A stretch of DNA of 64,000 nt from Treponema bryantii. Its GTDB lineage: Bacteria > Spirochaetota > Spirochaetia > Treponematales > Treponemataceae. Position 1 is the stretch's first letter. Each line of letters starts with the position of its first letter. The notes below the pieces were generated by a model. The model worked only from the letters and a program-made list of their open reading frames with translations, had not been told where the DNA came from and searched no databases. This document shows, one piece after another, positions 7,843 through 15,918 of the stretch. The position numbers and the translations under genes were made by a program. The DNA is taken from assembly GCF_900113965.1 (NCBI RefSeq), contig NZ_FORI01000001.1, positions 513,477 through 577,476 of the forward strand, written 5' to 3'.

Positions 7843-9183
7843 ATGAATATTATAGTAGTAGGCAGTGGTGGACGTGAGCACACTATCTGCTGGAAAATTG
7901 CTCAGAGTTCTGTTGTTGATAAAGTAATAGTAGTGCCGGGAAATGGCGGTACTGCTATCGAATCAAAATGTGTAAATGTAAATCCTAAAAATTGCGACTA
8001 CATCAAAGAAGGCGAAAATCCTTATGTAGCCATTGCAAAGCACGAAAATTGCCGCATGGCCGTAATTGGACCAGAAGATCCTCTTTGTGCCGGTATCGCA
8101 GATGAATTCTGGAAGGCTGATATTCCTGTTGTTGGTCCAAAAAAGGCAGGCGCTCAGCTCGAAGGCAGTAAAGACCTTTCTAAAAAATTCATGAAAGAAT
8201 ACGGCGTAGCTTGTCCTTCAAGCGAAACCTTTACAAATATTGACGAAGCCTGTGAATACATTAAAAAGCACGGAGCACCAATTGTTGTTAAGGCCGACGG
8301 TCTTGCAGCAGGTAAAGGTGTTGTAGTTGCCGCTACTGTAGACGAAGCCCTTGCTGCTGTTCAGGATATGATGGGCAACGGCAAAGTTGGTGATGCAGGT
8401 AAAAAACTTGTTATTGAAGAATATCTTGAAGGTGTTGAGATTTCAGTACTCGCTGCTGTTTCTGTAACTCCTGAATATGCTGTAAGTGGAAATGCTACAA
8501 TCGTTCCTTTCCTTCCAGCTCGTGATCACAAACGTCTTATGGACGGTGCTAAAGGTCCAAATACTGGCGGAATGGGTGCTGTTTGTCCTCTTGATGATGT
8601 TACAGACAAGATGATGAAGCAGTTTGATAAGGACATCCTTCAGCCAACTCTCAACGGTCTTATCAAAGAAAAGTTCGACTATCGCGGATTTATCTTCTTT
8701 GGTGTAATGCTTACAAGCAAGGGACCAAAACTTCTTGAATACAATGTACGTCTTGGAGACCCAGAAACACAGGCAGTTCTTCCTCTTATGGATTTTGATT
8801 TTACTGCAATGTGTTCTGCAATTCTTAACGGTACACTCAAAGATTTCGAATTCAAATGGAAACCTGGATATCAGGTTGCACCAGTAATGGTAAGCGGCGG
8901 TTATCCTGGAGCATATGAAAAAGGCAAGGAAATTACTTTCAACAAGCCAATACTTAATGCAAGCACAGCTAAAGTATTTATTGCCGGTGGTGTAGAAGGC
9001 CGCCGTGGCGAAGGTGATATTCTTACAAGCGGCGGACGTGTTCTTGCCTGCAGTGCATACGGCTCTTCATTCAAAGAAGCCTGGGAAAAAGCTTACCAGG
9101 GAATAAGCGCCATCAAGTTCGAGGGTGCCTTCTTCCGCAAGGACATTGGTCTTCCTGGAGCCGCAGAGAGCGGAAAGTTGTAA
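7843..9183 (+). CDS. purD: Phosphoribosylamine-glycine ligase
   Basis: GAR synthetase: joins glycine to phosphoribosylamine with ATP, an early step of purine synthesis. N-terminal Rossmann-like motif IIVVGSGGREH, ATP-grasp lysine motif VVKADGLAAGKGV, the NTGGMGA loop and the family signature YNVRLGDPE are all present. Length 446 aa is slightly above the usual 420-430. It is alone here, not in a pur operon. No ribosome binding site precedes the ATG; the -10 box lies 6 bases upstream. Confidence 0.96.
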   Translation: MNIIVVGSGGREHTICWKIAQSSVVDKVIVVPGNGGTAIESKCVNVNPKNCDYIKEGENPYVAIAKHENCRMAVIGPEDPLCAGIADEFWKADIPVVGPKKAGAQLEGSKDLSKKFMKEYGVACPSSETFTNIDEACEYIKKHGAPIVVKADGLAAGKGVVVAATVDEALAAVQDMMGNGKVGDAGKKLVIEEYLEGVEISVLAAVSVTPEYAVSGNATIVPFLPARDHKRLMDGAKGPNTGGMGAVCPLDDVTDKMMKQFDKDILQPTLNGLIKEKFDYRGFIFFGVMLTSKGPKLLEYNVRLGDPETQAVLPLMDFDFTAMCSAILNGTLKDFEFKWKPGYQVAPVMVSGGYPGAYEKGKEITFNKPILNASTAKVFIAGGVEGRRGEGDILTSGGRVLACSAYGSSFKEAWEKAYQGISAIKFEGAFFRKDIGLPGAAESGKL

Positions 9184-9185
9184 TA

Positions 9186-9264
9186 GATGCTGAAATAAAT
9201 TCAGCATGACCTGAACCCCGAGATAAGTTCAAGATGACCTGTCACCCCGAACTTGTTTCGGGGT
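9186..9264. repeat. Cluster of small palindromic units after purD
   Basis: Three consecutive 22-25-bp inverted repeats: one around GATGCTGAA / TTCAGCATGAC (9186-9210), a decayed copy starting ACCCCGAGATAAGTTC, and ACCCCGAA / TTCGGGGT (9244-9264). The last is related to the R3 unit found in frame in xpb. Confidence 0.6.
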
Positions 9265-9274
9265 CTTTTTTTTT
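9244..9274 (+). terminator. purD terminator built from an R3 repeat
   Basis: ACCCCGAA-CTTGT-TTCGGGGT is followed by C and a run of T, so the R3 palindrome works as a textbook intrinsic terminator. Confidence 0.8.
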
Positions 9275-9298
9275 ATTGCTAATGGGAATAAGTAGGGT

Positions 9299-9324
9299 TA
9301 TAATTAACATGAATAAAAAAGGAG
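9299..9324 (+). promoter_or_regulatory. Stranded promoter and ribosome binding site left of the IS element
   Basis: TATAAT (9299-9304) and a perfect AAGGAGG (about 9318-9324) precede an ATG at 9328 that meets a stop after four codons, just where the IS element begins. These look like the former 5' region of the lipoprotein gene now at 10701, cut off by the insertion. Confidence 0.45.
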
Positions 9325-9350
9325 GCATGATAAAAAAGTAAACGAACAAG

Positions 9351-9541
9351 CGGTAATGTGATACGCTGAAGTGATTCAGCGGAACCCAGGCATCAGTTCG
9401 CCATTTTTAGTAAGGACACGGATCCTTGTGAAGGAGAATGAAGAGCTTTTGCCGTATCATACTATAGTCCTAGAGACTGAATGGGAGATTGGAACACACT
9501 ACCGATTAGACTTTCCGCGATAGAATCAGACGGAGGTCATC
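9351..9541 (+). ncRNA. Probable IS110 bridge RNA region
   Basis: Noncoding DNA between the left end and the transposase start. It holds nested helices: TGATACG (9359-9365) pairs with CGTATCA (9453-9459), enclosing hairpins GCTGAA-GTGA-TTCAGC (9365-9380) and AAGGA / TCCTT (9412-9427). IS110 recombinases are known to use a structured RNA from this position with target- and donor-binding loops. The fold is read by eye; the loops are not assigned. Confidence 0.6.
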
Positions 9542-10651
9542 ATGACATTTTTTATTGGCGTTGATTTGCACAAGACACAGTTTACTGTTCATGTGCGTAC
9601 CGAAGAAGAATCTGAATCTCTGGATCAGATTAGACAGTATCCGACAACACCAGACGGGTATGCAGAGTTTCTTGCAAGAATAAGCAGATACAAAGCAACC
9701 GGAGCTGATGTAAAAATTGGAGTTGAGTCTACAGGGAATACAAGGTTCTTCAAGAATCAGGTTGAGAAGACAGGTGCTGAAGTCACTGTCATCAATACCC
9801 TGAAGTTCAAGGTAATCAACGAATCTGCCAAGAAAACAGACAAGCATGATGCTTCAACGATTTCAGAATTTCTTTCAAAGGATATGCTTCCGGAAAGCTA
9901 TCTTTGTGGAAAAGAGACAGAGAATATCAGACGTTTGTTGAAATCAAGGGAAAGACTTGTACGTTCAACTGTCGGTCAGAAGAACGAAATTCACGCATTA
10001 CTTGTGAGTTTAGGACTTTCTGACGAGCTTAGATGCCTACAAAGTAAAAAAGGGCGCCAGAGAATTCTGGACACCCTTGAGTCGAATAACGACTACGTGC
10101 TCGAAGCACAATCAGTAAAACTGATGTTTGAAATTATAGAACGAATTGAAGAAAGCGTAAAGATAATTGAAAAACAGCTGGTTGAACTGACAAAAGAAGA
10201 TGAGATGGTAAACCGGCTTCTGACGATTCGTGGCTGTGGAAAAATCACGGCATGGACAATCAGAGCTTACACAGAAGACATATCAAGATTTGCGACTGCA
10301 AAGAAATATGCGGCCTTCTGTGGACTTGTTCCCTGGGTACAGGATTCGAACGAGACCATTCATCATGGAAAGATTACAAAACGAGGACCTCAGGAATTGA
10401 GAACCTGTTTTGTACAGTTAGTGTTGGGAATTCGTCGTTGCAAAGATACTTCAAATTGGAGAATGATGCAGCGTTATGAATATATGAAAACAAATAAAGG
10501 CAGCGGTAAATCAATTGTAGCCGCTGCAAGAAAGATGGCAGAAATCGTCTGGGCAATGCTCAGCGACAAAAAAGATTTTGATGCACAAAAGATGATTGGC
10601 AAATACAAACCAATGTCACTTGCAGAAGAAGCTTTGACTGCCATGAATTAA
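9542..10651 (+). CDS. IS110-family transposase (DEDD recombinase)
   Basis: 369 residues. The N-terminal RuvC-like domain shows the acidic tetrad D8 (IGVDLHK), E62 (GVESTGN), D100 and D103 (KTDKHDA). The C-terminal Tnp20 domain includes LTIRGCGKITAW and GSGKSIVAAARKMA, whose serine region corresponds to the catalytic serine of IS110 enzymes. No frameshift or missing residue is seen, so it is likely functional. A GGAGG site precedes the ATG. It encodes RNA-guided recombination and excision of its own element. Confidence 0.93.
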   Translation: MTFFIGVDLHKTQFTVHVRTEEESESLDQIRQYPTTPDGYAEFLARISRYKATGADVKIGVESTGNTRFFKNQVEKTGAEVTVINTLKFKVINESAKKTDKHDASTISEFLSKDMLPESYLCGKETENIRRLLKSRERLVRSTVGQKNEIHALLVSLGLSDELRCLQSKKGRQRILDTLESNNDYVLEAQSVKLMFEIIERIEESVKIIEKQLVELTKEDEMVNRLLTIRGCGKITAWTIRAYTEDISRFATAKKYAAFCGLVPWVQDSNETIHHGKITKRGPQELRTCFVQLVLGIRRCKDTSNWRMMQRYEYMKTNKGSGKSIVAAARKMAEIVWAMLSDKKDFDAQKMIGKYKPMSLAEEALTAMN

Positions 10652-10700
10652 GTATTATAGAAAGTCGACTTGTTCGTTGACTTTTTATGGGAGAATAATA

Positions 10701-12443
10701 ATGAAAAAAAAAAGTTTTAGAAGTCTGATGGCCGGTTTAATAATCCTTTATCTTACAGGAATAATGCTTTCCTGCTCTAACGCAGCAGACGGGGCTTCGG
10801 GTGGAAGTTCAGAAAAAAAACTGGCAACTTATACAGTAACCTTCAACGCAAACGATCTCTCTACGAAGCCTGCAACAGCAACACAGACTTTTACTGAAGG
10901 TAAAGCACAGACTCTTAAAACCATTGCCGAGCTTGGTTTTACAAGAAACGGCTATGAATTTTCCGGTTGGGGAACAAAGGAAAATGAGACTCAGCCTTCT
11001 TATGTAGACGGCGCCAGCTACACCGCAAGTAAAGATATAACTTTATATGCGCTGTGGACTGCTCTTCAAACCTATACCATTACCTTTAATGCAAACGACG
11101 GTTCAGCAAAGCCTGCAACAGCAACTCAGACTTTTACAAGAGGCACAGCACAGAAGTTTAAGACCATCGAAGAACTAGGTTTTACAAAAAGAGGCTACAC
11201 CTTCGCAGGTTGGGGCTTAACACCAGATGCAACTCAGCCTTATTATTCCGACGCCACTAATTTTATGGCAATTGCAGATTTAACCTTGTATGCGCTGTGG
11301 TCGTTGATTCCGGTTACAAAGTACCGTGTAAATGTTGTAAGCAATGGAAATGGAACAGTCTCTGCTAGTCTAGAAGATGCAGCTGCAGGAACTGAAATCA
11401 CCATAAATCTTGTTCCTGAAAATGGATATGAGATGTCAAGTTTATCTGTTAAAGATGTTGATTCAAATGCAATAACTGTTGAAAACCTAAAATTTATTAT
11501 GCCTGACAGTGATGTAACTGTTACAGCAGATTTCGTGTTAAATGGTGTCTATTATGCAACTCTTGCTAATTTGGAAGATGTTGTTAAACAATTGCAAGGT
11601 GATGCTACAATTGTGGTGACGGGGGAAGTTAGAAGTTCTTATAGATTTGCTCAATTAATAAGTAGCGTACACCATAAAATCAACCTGGATTTATCAAATG
11701 TTACTGGTTTAACGGAGATTGGAAGCAAAGCTTTTGAAGCTTGTTACAATCTGGAATCTATAGAGATTCCAAATGGTGTTACTACTATTGAGGATACGGC
11801 TTTTTTTTACTGTATTAATTTAAAATCAGTTAAGATTCCAAATAGTGTTACTGTTATTGAAAACGCAGCTTTTGCGTCTTGCCAAAAACTAGAATCTATA
11901 GAGATTCCAAATAGTGTTACTACTATTGAGGATCTTGCTTTTAATAATTGTAATAGTTTAGAATCAATTGAAATTCCAGCCAGTGTTACCACTATTGGAA
12001 TGGCTCCATTTTTGTTTTGTGAAAAATTATTAAATATAAATGTTGATGAAAACAACAATGATTTTTCAAGTATTAATGGCGTACTGTTTAGTAAAGATAA
12101 AAAAACACTTATTGAATATCCAGATGGAAAAAAAGGCAAATATATAGTACCAGATACGGTTAATACTATCGAAAGTTATGTTTTTGCAGAATTAACGGGT
12201 GAAAATTTGACAGCTATTGAAATCCCAAATTCTGTAAAATATATTAGCCCTAATGCTATTTCTTGCATAAGCATTATATTTAATGATACGAATGGGTGGT
12301 ATTATACATCTAATAAGGAAGATTGGCTAAATATGACGAATGGTACAGCAATGCCAGATTTATCAGATCCAGAAAAAAATGTGGTGTATTTGACAGAAGA
12401 TTATTCAAATTATTACTTATACAAACTTTCAGCTAATAACTAA
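10701..12443 (+). CDS. Lipoprotein with InlB-type repeats and BspA-like leucine-rich repeats
   Basis: 580 residues. Lipoprotein signal with lipobox ending MLSC (C about 25). Two Listeria-Bacteroides (InlB B / Flg_new) repeats follow at about 40-120 and 125-200, each with a FNAN-D start and a conserved GY-F-GWG motif and ending LYALW. A further beta-rich repeat leads to BspA-like LRR_5 repeats (about 320-520) with recurring SIEIPNSVTTIE-type units. Such proteins are surface-exposed and often bind host or polysaccharide ligands. Start is ATG 10701 with GGGAG upstream; an upstream TTG would add 8 residues before the signal peptide. Gene and promoter are separated by the IS110 element. A paralogue lies at 13737. 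Confidence 0.88.
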   Translation: MKKKSFRSLMAGLIILYLTGIMLSCSNAADGASGGSSEKKLATYTVTFNANDLSTKPATATQTFTEGKAQTLKTIAELGFTRNGYEFSGWGTKENETQPSYVDGASYTASKDITLYALWTALQTYTITFNANDGSAKPATATQTFTRGTAQKFKTIEELGFTKRGYTFAGWGLTPDATQPYYSDATNFMAIADLTLYALWSLIPVTKYRVNVVSNGNGTVSASLEDAAAGTEITINLVPENGYEMSSLSVKDVDSNAITVENLKFIMPDSDVTVTADFVLNGVYYATLANLEDVVKQLQGDATIVVTGEVRSSYRFAQLISSVHHKINLDLSNVTGLTEIGSKAFEACYNLESIEIPNGVTTIEDTAFFYCINLKSVKIPNSVTVIENAAFASCQKLESIEIPNSVTTIEDLAFNNCNSLESIEIPASVTTIGMAPFLFCEKLLNINVDENNNDFSSINGVLFSKDKKTLIEYPDGKKGKYIVPDTVNTIESYVFAELTGENLTAIEIPNSVKYISPNAISCISIIFNDTNGWYYTSNKEDWLNMTNGTAMPDLSDPEKNVVYLTEDYSNYYLYKLSANN

Positions 12444-12466
12444 GTTTTTCTAATTAAAATTTGTGC

Positions 12467-12507
12467 CCGGGACAATTGCTTTATTGCTAATTGTTCCGGT
12501 TTTTTTT
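12467..12507 (+). terminator. Terminator between lipoprotein and GH5 gene
   Basis: CCGGGACAATT (12467-12477) pairs with AATTGTTCCGG (12489-12499, one G-T pair), followed by eight T. It lies between convergent genes. Confidence 0.85.
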
Positions 12508-12510
12508 ATT

Positions 12511-13554
12511 TTACAGGTACTTAATCAATTCTGGACGGATTCCATTCAGGCGATCGTCGGAAAGGCCAAAGTCCATCTGGCGGAAAGACCAGGCTGCACG
12601 GCCTATTCCGTGATTATTGAAAACTGTTGAAATAAGGCGATACCATTCGAGAGTGTCTTCAGGGGTAGCCTTTTCTATTACACCGTATTCACCACAGTAA
12701 AGAAGAACATTTCGTTCTTCTGCAACCTTTACTGCTTCTGCGAAGATTGTTTCAAAATAATTTACATCTACAGTTGCATCTGCTGCAAAAGCACTGAATG
12801 CAGTGCCTATCTGGCCAACCTTTTCTGAAGTCATTTTTGTATAATCTACATATTTCGATTTGAGCGGGAATCTGAAATCCGGGTTCATATTCTTGCCAAC
12901 CCAAGGAGCTCCCTGATGTGTAAATACCAGCGGCTCATAGCAGTGGAAGTTGTAAACAATGTTTTCATCATAAGGAGCATCCAGGTCTTTTACAGAGGCA
13001 AGTGAGTTATTCCAGTAGCTGCCTACAAGAATCTTTGTTGTTGGAGCAATTTTTCGGATTCGCTCTATACAAGTGTGGGCAATTGCGTTCCATTTTTTAC
13101 AGTAAGACTGGTCTGTTACTTCGTTTAAAAGCTCAAAACAGATTTCGTTATTACTTCCAGCAAATACATCTTTAAAGTTTTCTGCAAGAGATTCCCAGAG
13201 CTTATAAAATCTTTCCTGGAGTTTTACATCATCAAAAAAGCCTGATTCCTTATAACCAAGGTCAAAAGAGTAACCGCAGGTTTTATGAAGGTCCAGAATC
13301 ATGTTAAGATTGTTTGCGGCACACCACTGAGCAGCCTTTCGGATTCTTTCGTATCCTTTTTCGATTTTCTGACCATCAGCAGTTTCAACAAGTTCATAGT
13401 CAATTGGAAGGCGGATATGATCCAGATCCCAGCTCTTTACTGTGGCAAAATCTTCTTCCTTAATAAAATTATCATAACGCTCGTCTGTATGATTACACTG
13501 CGAAAACCAGCCGCCGAGGTTTACCCCATGCATAAAACCTTTGAACTCTTTCAT
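12511..13554 (-). CDS. Glycoside hydrolase family 5 (cellulase-type) protein
   Basis: 347 residues forming a GH5 TIM barrel: MHGVNLGGWF at the N-terminus, HIRLP (about 46-50), the acid/base glutamate in ELLNEV (E145) and the nucleophile in LYCGEYGV (E289). No signal peptide, so it is probably cytoplasmic and acts on imported beta-glucan or other oligosaccharides rather than on polymer. It is flanked by two surface lipoproteins of the same type, convergent with the first and divergent from the second. It begins with ATG; the upstream CCTCC (AGGAGG in sense) fits as ribosome binding site. Confidence 0.88.
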   Translation of the reverse strand: MKEFKGFMHGVNLGGWFSQCNHTDERYDNFIKEEDFATVKSWDLDHIRLPIDYELVETADGQKIEKGYERIRKAAQWCAANNLNMILDLHKTCGYSFDLGYKESGFFDDVKLQERFYKLWESLAENFKDVFAGSNNEICFELLNEVTDQSYCKKWNAIAHTCIERIRKIAPTTKILVGSYWNNSLASVKDLDAPYDENIVYNFHCYEPLVFTHQGAPWVGKNMNPDFRFPLKSKYVDYTKMTSEKVGQIGTAFSAFAADATVDVNYFETIFAEAVKVAEERNVLLYCGEYGVIEKATPEDTLEWYRLISTVFNNHGIGRAAWSFRQMDFGLSDDRLNGIRPELIKYL

Positions 13555-13736
13555 AACGTGCTTTATCCTCCTGATAAAAACAGATGTCTGCTTAATATAC
13601 AGTATTGTTACTCAGAATTGTGATAGGGCGATTTTCTTATCTTAAAAAACGTTAAAAAGGTCCCGAAATATTTTTATTGCGGAATATTAAAAAGCGGGCT
13701 ATCCTATAAATATATATTAAAAAAAGGAGAAATAAA

Positions 13737-15878
13737 GTGAAAAAGTGTTTTAAAATCATTACAACTCTTTGTTTATTTACTTGTTTTGTTTGGGGAGCTT
13801 TTACAGCCTGCTCCAATTCCGTGGATTCAGACAGTCCTAAAAAAGAAGAACCTGCTAAGGAACCAGCGGAAGAGTTACCTCCAGAACCTGTTGAATTTAC
13901 AATAACATTTAATGCAAATGACGGCAGTGAAAACCCGGCAACAGCAACTCAGAAATTTACCGAAGGCACTGCTCAGGCCTTAAAAACAATTTCTGAATTA
14001 GGCTTCTCAAGAGATGGTTACAACTTTGCCGGCTGGGCAACCAAAGCCGACGCAACCCAGGCCGACTTCGCAGATGGCACAAGCTATTCCGCAAAATCAA
14101 ATGCAACCTTATATGCTTTGTGGTCGCAGATTCCTATGTATAGCGTAACTGTTACACCTTCAACTTATGGTGAAGTTACAGCTAGTCCTGCGACGGCAGC
14201 AGAAGGAACTGAGATTACACTTACTGCGTATGCATACGTAGAATATGATTTTAAGGAATATACAGTAACTGATGAAAATTCAAATCTGATAACTGTTACA
14301 AACGGCAAATTCATTATGCCTGCCTGTAATGTAACAGTAGAAACAATATTTGATTATGCTCCAATTTACCTTACTGTCGACGAACTGAAGGAATTTGATT
14401 CTATAGTAAAAGAACTACATCATGAAGCAACTTTTATAATTACAGGTGAAATGGCAGATACAGACTTTACAACTATACGTGACTCGCTGATTAGTTATTA
14501 TTCTTATGAAATTAATCTTGATTTGTCGGGAGTGACAGGTCTTAAAGCTATACCGGATTATGCATTCCTTGATCCAGATAAAAATTATACAGGTTGCAGA
14601 TGTATAAAGAGCGTAATTCTGCCAGATACAATAACTACAATCGGGGAATATGCATTTGGAGAAAGTGGTTTAACCAGTATTTCAATTCCTAGTTCAGTAA
14701 AAACTATAAAAAGGGCCGCTTTCTATCGTTGTTGGGGACTTACAAATGTTGTTGTTCCTGATTCAGTTGAAACTTTGGGTGAATCTGTTTTTTATTGGTG
14801 TAGTAACTTGGAGACCGTAGTTTTAAGTAACTCTATAACCACCATTCCTTCGAGGTTGGTTGATTATTGTAATAAACTAAAAAGTGTTAATATTCCTGAA
14901 TCTGTGACTACAATCGGAAGTTATGTTTTTAGCGGTAAAATTTCAGAAATACATATTCCTAGTTCTGTAAATTCTATTAATGAATATGCATTCAATAATT
15001 GCTCTATATCAAGCTTCAGTGTTTCCGTTGATAATCAGAAATATTCGAGTGATAATAATATTCTGTTTGATAAGAATAAAACTACACTAATAAAAGCTTA
15101 TGGTGATGTAACAGGTAAATATGAAGTTCCTTCAACGGTAGAAATTATCAAAGATGGTGCATTGTCAGGAAAAGGAATAACAAGTTTAGTAATACCTAGC
15201 TCTGTAAGAAGTATTGGATATGGTGCTTTTGGAGGATGTAAGGGGCTTACAGATGTACAAATTTCTGAGGGCGTAAAATCAATAGAACACAATGCATTTT
15301 ATGCTTGTACAAGTTTGGAAAGTGTTACGCTACCTTCTTCTCTTCTAACAATGGGTGATCAAATGTTCTGGGAATGTCATAATTTAAAAGAAATTACTGT
15401 TAGTGCATCCAATCCAAATTATTCTAGTATTGATGGAATTTTATTTGATAAAAAGAATAAGACCATACTTTGTTATCCAGCAACAAAAACTGATACTTCA
15501 TATACGATTCCATCATTTGTTAAACAAATTGATGGGCAAGCATTTTGTGGTTGTAAGTATTTAACTAAAATGATTATTCCAGAAGGTATAACAAATATTG
15601 AATATGAAGCATTCAGAGACTGTACCGGTTTAACTACAGTAGAATTACCTGCAACACTAAAACGAATATGGCACTCGACATTTAGGGGTTGCTCAGCATT
15701 GTCAAGTGTGACATTTAAGGATACAAATAATTGGTATATTTCATACAGTTCTTATAGCTATACATCAGAGCAGGAAATAAAAGAAAAATGGACACTTGCA
15801 GATGTTTCTGATCCTAATTCTATAGCAACATTCATTGTGCAAAACCCAACATATTGGTTTGCAAAAGTTGATAACTAA
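13737..15878 (+). CDS. Lipoprotein with InlB-type repeat and BspA-like leucine-rich repeats
   Basis: 713 residues, GTG start with AAAGGAG 9 bases upstream. Lipobox ends FTAC (C25), then a Pro/Glu-rich spacer of about 30 residues for reaching out from the membrane, one InlB B-type repeat (about 52-130), a second beta-repeat domain and a long LRR_5 region (about 260-680) of repeated IPSSV-SIG-AF units. It is a paralogue of the protein at 10701, sharing the N-terminal repeat almost word for word but with more leucine-rich repeats. Probable surface adhesin or binding protein; ligand unknown. Confidence 0.88.
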   Translation: MKKCFKIITTLCLFTCFVWGAFTACSNSVDSDSPKKEEPAKEPAEELPPEPVEFTITFNANDGSENPATATQKFTEGTAQALKTISELGFSRDGYNFAGWATKADATQADFADGTSYSAKSNATLYALWSQIPMYSVTVTPSTYGEVTASPATAAEGTEITLTAYAYVEYDFKEYTVTDENSNLITVTNGKFIMPACNVTVETIFDYAPIYLTVDELKEFDSIVKELHHEATFIITGEMADTDFTTIRDSLISYYSYEINLDLSGVTGLKAIPDYAFLDPDKNYTGCRCIKSVILPDTITTIGEYAFGESGLTSISIPSSVKTIKRAAFYRCWGLTNVVVPDSVETLGESVFYWCSNLETVVLSNSITTIPSRLVDYCNKLKSVNIPESVTTIGSYVFSGKISEIHIPSSVNSINEYAFNNCSISSFSVSVDNQKYSSDNNILFDKNKTTLIKAYGDVTGKYEVPSTVEIIKDGALSGKGITSLVIPSSVRSIGYGAFGGCKGLTDVQISEGVKSIEHNAFYACTSLESVTLPSSLLTMGDQMFWECHNLKEITVSASNPNYSSIDGILFDKKNKTILCYPATKTDTSYTIPSFVKQIDGQAFCGCKYLTKMIIPEGITNIEYEAFRDCTGLTTVELPATLKRIWHSTFRGCSALSSVTFKDTNNWYISYSSYSYTSEQEIKEKWTLADVSDPNSIATFIVQNPTYWFAKVDN

Positions 15879-15887
15879 AAAATAGAC

Positions 15888-15917
15888 AACAAAGCCCCGA
15901 GCAATCGGGGCTTTGTT
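15888..15917. terminator. Bidirectional terminator between lipoprotein and glnN
   Basis: AACAAAGCCCCGA-GCAA-TCGGGGCTTTGTT, a perfect 13-bp stem between convergent genes. Confidence 0.88.
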
Positions 15918-15918
15918 A

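Larger units (their letters stand above)
9332..10686 (+). mobile_element. IS110-family insertion sequence
   Basis: Complete-looking element with one transposase gene and a noncoding left part of about 210 bases. The ends carry an imperfect inverted repeat: AAAAAGTAAACGAACAAG at the left (9333-9350) and the complement of AAAAAGTCAACGAACAAG at the right (10669-10686), 17 of 18 identical. Exact borders are uncertain because IS110 elements often make no target duplication. The long leader upstream of the gene fits the IS110 subgroup with a left-end bridge RNA. Confidence 0.85.
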
